Shown here piece by piece: positions 55,914-58,513 of a DNA stretch of 58,513 nt (positions within the stretch are counted from its first letter, which is position 1; the number at the start of each line of letters is the position of its first letter). Where the stretch lies: positions 1 to 58,513 of the forward strand of contig NZ_CAACVB010000024.1 of the NCBI RefSeq assembly GCF_900659635.1, read 5' to 3'. Below the pieces are notes generated by a model. It searched no databases, was not told where the DNA came from, and was given only the letters and a program-made list of their open reading frames with translations. The stretch comes from Actinomadura roseirufa (GTDB lineage: Bacteria; Actinomycetota; Actinomycetes; Streptosporangiales; Streptosporangiaceae). A program made the position numbers and the translations under genes.

Positions 55914-58513
55914 GTGAGCGCCCGCGCGATGAGTCCCCTCCTGGTCGGCAGGTCGGCCGAACTGGCCCGCCTGGCCGACGCCTTCGCCGCGGCTCCCGCG
56001 ACCGTCCTGGTCGGCGGTGAGGCCGGGCTCGGCAAGACGCGCCTGGTCCGCGAGTTCACCACCGCGCTCGGCGGGCCCGGCGGCCCCGGCCCGGCGCCCC
56101 GGGTGCTCGTCGGCGGCTGCCTGGAGCTCGGCTCCGACGGCCTGCCGTTCGCCCCGTTCACCACCGTGCTGCGCGACCTCGTCCGTGATCTCGGCATCGG
56201 CGGCGTCGCCGGGCTCGTCCCGCGCGGCGACACCGGGGGCCTGGCCCGGCTGCTGCCCGAGTTCGGCGAGCCGGAGACCGACGAGGCGTCCGGCGAGGAG
56301 CGCGCCCGCCTGTTCGAGGTGGTGCTGACCGTGCTGGAGCGGCTGGCCGACGGCGGGCCCGTCGTCCTGGTCATCGAGGACGCCCACTGGGCCGACCGTT
56401 CCACCCGCGACCTCCTCGCGTTCCTGATCCGCAACATCGGCGCGGTCCCGGTGCTGATCGTGGTGACCTACCGGTCGGACGAGCTGCACCGCACGCATCC
56501 GCTGCGGCCGATGCTGGGCACGCTGGAACGCGCCGACCGCGTCCGCCGGATGGAGCTGACCCGGCTGTCGCGCGCCGACGTCGCCGCCCTGGTCACCGAG
56601 ACGCTCGGGTACGCGCCCCCGCCCGGCCTCGTCGAGCGGGTCGCGGCCCGCAGCGAGGGCAACCCGCTGTTCGTCGAGGCGCTCCTCGACGACGACGGCA
56701 CGCTGGCGTGCGAACTGCCCGAGTCGCTGCGCGACCTGCTGCTCGCCGGCGTCCAGCGGCTGCCCGACGAGACGCAGGAGGCGCTGCGCGACGCCAGCGG
56801 CGGCGGCACCCGCATCGAGCACGCGCTGCTGGCCGCCGTCTCCGGTCTCGGCGACGCCGCGCTGGCCCGCGTGCTGCGGCCCGCCGTCGCCGCGAACGTG
56901 CTGGTCGTGGACGGCGACGGCTACGCCTTCCGGCACGCCCTGATCCGCGAGGCGATCCACGACGACCTGCTGCCCGGCGAGTACACGCGACTGCACACCC
57001 GATACGCCGAGGCACTGGAGGACGACCCCTCCCTCGTCCCGTCCGGGCGGCTGTGGGTCGAGCTGAGCCACCACTGGCACGCCGCGCACGACGCGACGTG
57101 GGCGCTCGTCGCGTCCTGGCGCGCCGCCGCCGACGCCCGCAAGGCGCTGGCCCATGCCGAGTGCCTGTCCATGCTGTCGCGCGTCCTGGAACTTTGGGAC
57201 CGCGTGCCCGACGCGGCCGAGCGCATCGGCGCCGACCTCATCGCGGTCCTGGAGGGCGCCGCGTCCGCCGCCGACCTCGCCGGCGAGTACGACCGGGGGA
57301 TCAAGCTCGCCTCCGCCGGGATCCGCGAGATCGAGGCCGCCGGCGAGGACACCGCCGCGTCCCGGGCCCGGCTCGCGGCCATGCTGGAGCTGCGCGGGCG
57401 GATGTGCCACCAGGCCACGCGGCCCGGCTTCATGGAGGATCTGCGCGCCGCCGCGGAGGTGCTGCGGGACGCGCCGCCGAGCGCGCTGCTGTCGCGGGTG
57501 CTGGCCACCCTCGCCACCTACATCCGCCTCACCCGCGACATCGAGGTCGCCCGCGCGGCGGCGAGCGAGTCACTGGCGATCGCCCGCGAGCTGGCCGACC
57601 CGGTGACGGAGGCGGACGCGCTGATGGCGCTGTTCTGCGCCGACATCGACTACGACACCCACGCCGCGCGCCTCGCCGAGGTGGAGCGGACCGCGCAGCG
57701 CACCGGTCACCACCGCATCAGGCTCCGCTTCGCGGTCATCAAGTCGCACTTCCTGGAGGGCGCCGGGCGGCACGCGGAGGCCGCCGACGTCGCCCGGCGC
57801 GGCAAGGAGCTGGCCCGCGAGTTCGGCGTCACCCGCACGCACGGCGCGTTCCTGTGCATCAACGAGGCCGAGCCGCTGGTGTCGCTCGGCCGCTGGGACG
57901 AGGCGGACGCCGTCCTCGACCACGCCATGGACCTGGATCCCGCCGTGATGATCCGCACCTCGCTGTACATCCTGTCGGGCGAGATCGCGCTGGCCCGCGG
58001 CGACTTCGCGACCGCGAGCGAGCGGCTCGCCGGCGCCACCCAGGTCGTGGGCCTCAACGTGAAGTGGCTGAAGACGCAGGACTACTTCACCATGCTGCGG
58101 CTCCAGACCAGCCTGGCGGTCGCGCAGGGCCGCCCCCGCGAGGCGCTGGACGCGGCGCGCGGCGTGATCGAGCAGTCCGGGCTCCCGGACGACGCCCGCT
58201 ACGCCTGGCCGGTGCTGGTCACCGCCGCGACGGCGTGCGCGGAGCTGGGCGAGGCCGCGGCGGACGACCTGCGCCGCTTCACCGAGCGCGCCGCCGAGCT
58301 CACGGTCCACGGCCCGCTGCAGCGGGCGCACCGGCTGACCTTCCGGGCCGAGGCCGACCGCGCCCGCGGCGTCCTCGACCTGGCCGCCTGGGACGAGGCG
58401 GCCGCCGCGTGGGAGTCGCTCGGCAACGGCTACCAGCGGGCCCACGCGCTGTCCCGCGCCGCGGAGGCCGCGCTCGCCGGCGGCGACCACGAGGCGGCGG
58501 CGGAGCGGCTGCG
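55914..58513 (+). CDS. LuxR/LAL-type AAA ATPase regulator (3' end outside window)
   Basis: At least 866 residues from GTG 55914 (ATG 55929 alternative); the frame is open to the right edge. The AAA domain opens MSPLLVGRSAELARLADAF, with Walker A GGEAGLGKT and Walker B VLVIEDAHWAD, then TYRSDELHRTHPLRPML. Helical TPR-like repeats follow (about 370 onward). This is the layout of LAL-type transcriptional activators, whose LuxR helix-turn-helix lies at the C-terminus, here beyond the window. It is probably monocistronic. Confidence 0.85.
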   Translation, partial: MSARAMSPLLVGRSAELARLADAFAAAPATVLVGGEAGLGKTRLVREFTTALGGPGGPGPAPRVLVGGCLELGSDGLPFAPFTTVLRDLVRDLGIGGVAGLVPRGDTGGLARLLPEFGEPETDEASGEERARLFEVVLTVLERLADGGPVVLVIEDAHWADRSTRDLLAFLIRNIGAVPVLIVVTYRSDELHRTHPLRPMLGTLERADRVRRMELTRLSRADVAALVTETLGYAPPPGLVERVAARSEGNPLFVEALLDDDGTLACELPESLRDLLLAGVQRLPDETQEALRDASGGGTRIEHALLAAVSGLGDAALARVLRPAVAANVLVVDGDGYAFRHALIREAIHDDLLPGEYTRLHTRYAEALEDDPSLVPSGRLWVELSHHWHAAHDATWALVASWRAAADARKALAHAECLSMLSRVLELWDRVPDAAERIGADLIAVLEGAASAADLAGEYDRGIKLASAGIREIEAAGEDTAASRARLAAMLELRGRMCHQATRPGFMEDLRAAAEVLRDAPPSALLSRVLATLATYIRLTRDIEVARAAASESLAIARELADPVTEADALMALFCADIDYDTHAARLAEVERTAQRTGHHRIRLRFAVIKSHFLEGAGRHAEAADVARRGKELAREFGVTRTHGAFLCINEAEPLVSLGRWDEADAVLDHAMDLDPAVMIRTSLYILSGEIALARGDFATASERLAGATQVVGLNVKWLKTQDYFTMLRLQTSLAVAQGRPREALDAARGVIEQSGLPDDARYAWPVLVTAATACAELGEAAADDLRRFTERAAELTVHGPLQRAHRLTFRAEADRARGVLDLAAWDEAAAAWESLGNGYQRAHALSRAAEAALAGGDHEAAAERL

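Noticed and set aside
54237..57410. 1057-codon minus-strand frame across the ABC permease, HxlR and LAL genes
   Set aside because: It spans three well-supported genes on both strands and is Gly/Arg/Gln-rich; a GC-bias artefact.
1..58513. tRNA, rRNA, CRISPR arrays, insertion sequences, att sites
   Set aside because: I looked for cloverleaf-like stems ending in CCA, regular repeat-spacer units and transposase motifs and found none that I could support.

Overview
The window is high-GC DNA with GTG and TTG starts, many 1-8 bp gene overlaps and very dense coding on both strands. The families present (XRE regulator with TPR-like tail, a DUF397 relic, a CU044_5270-type protein beside an ECF sigma factor, DUF742 beside a nitrate-sensor kinase, DUF6158, DUF2630, DUF4259) point to a filamentous actinomycete, most likely of the Streptosporangiales/Thermomonosporaceae type such as Actinomadura. 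This is inferred from gene content only. I saw no tRNA, rRNA, CRISPR array, transposase or phage gene.

Positions 1-7200 are accessory in character. An XRE/TPR regulator whose 5' end lies outside the window is followed by a 41-residue peptide gene (1424-1549). That gene overlaps by 4 bp a protein-isoaspartate-methyltransferase homologue (1546-2331). The peptide has two CxxCxGxG knuckles and a single Asp, in an Asp-Gly pair midway between them. This layout fits a RiPP locus in which the methyltransferase is the primary modifying enzyme (pamtide/imiditide type), and it is the most exciting candidate here. Then come a decayed DUF397 gene, a NACHT NTPase whose C-terminal membrane region is built from tetrapeptide repeats, a secreted ricin-type lectin, and a short aberrant P450 behind a perfect palindrome.

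Positions 7400-13200 hold a MerR/SDR divergent pair, a secreted protein with three Cys-rich repeats, an MFS exporter with two copies of an operator-like sequence, a small molybdopterin-binding protein and two membrane proteins. Positions 13250-19083 hold a four-gene operon (nitrilase, internally duplicated membrane protein, amidase, HTA-like hydrolase). It diverges from a LacI regulator across two adjacent AAACGTTT palindromes and looks like a regulated nitrile/amide utilisation system.

Positions 19069-31200 hold an excalibur lipoprotein, DUF4259, and an ECF sigma factor with its CU044_5270 partner. Next is a tightly coupled six-gene operon: epimerase, glycosyltransferase, unknown basic protein, zinc-finger protein and two more glycosyltransferases. 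It is followed by DUF6158, a PAP2-diacylglycerol-kinase fusion and a Wzm/Wzt (TagGH-like) ABC exporter. Together these suggest cell-surface glycolipid or glycopolymer synthesis and export. Positions 31290-44900 are mixed: PEBP protein, ArsR-type regulator with MFS, KamA-family radical SAM enzyme, DUF998, alpha/beta hydrolase, two small paralogous exported proteins, a PlsX homologue, an RsbW-like ATPase, ArgS, an LLM flavin oxidoreductase, DUF2630 and a histone-H1-like Ala/Lys/Ser/Thr protein.

Positions 44924-58513 hold deoC plus a full-length aldehyde dehydrogenase and a catalytic-domain-less dehydrogenase half (a split ALDH16-like arrangement). They also hold a DUF742 gene with a nitrate-sensor kinase whose usual DHp histidine position reads Gln, a stand-alone terpene synthase, a YtrA-type GntR regulator with its ABC transporter, an HxlR regulator, and a large LuxR/LAL-type ATPase that runs off the right edge. 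All families are assigned by eye; no database search was run.
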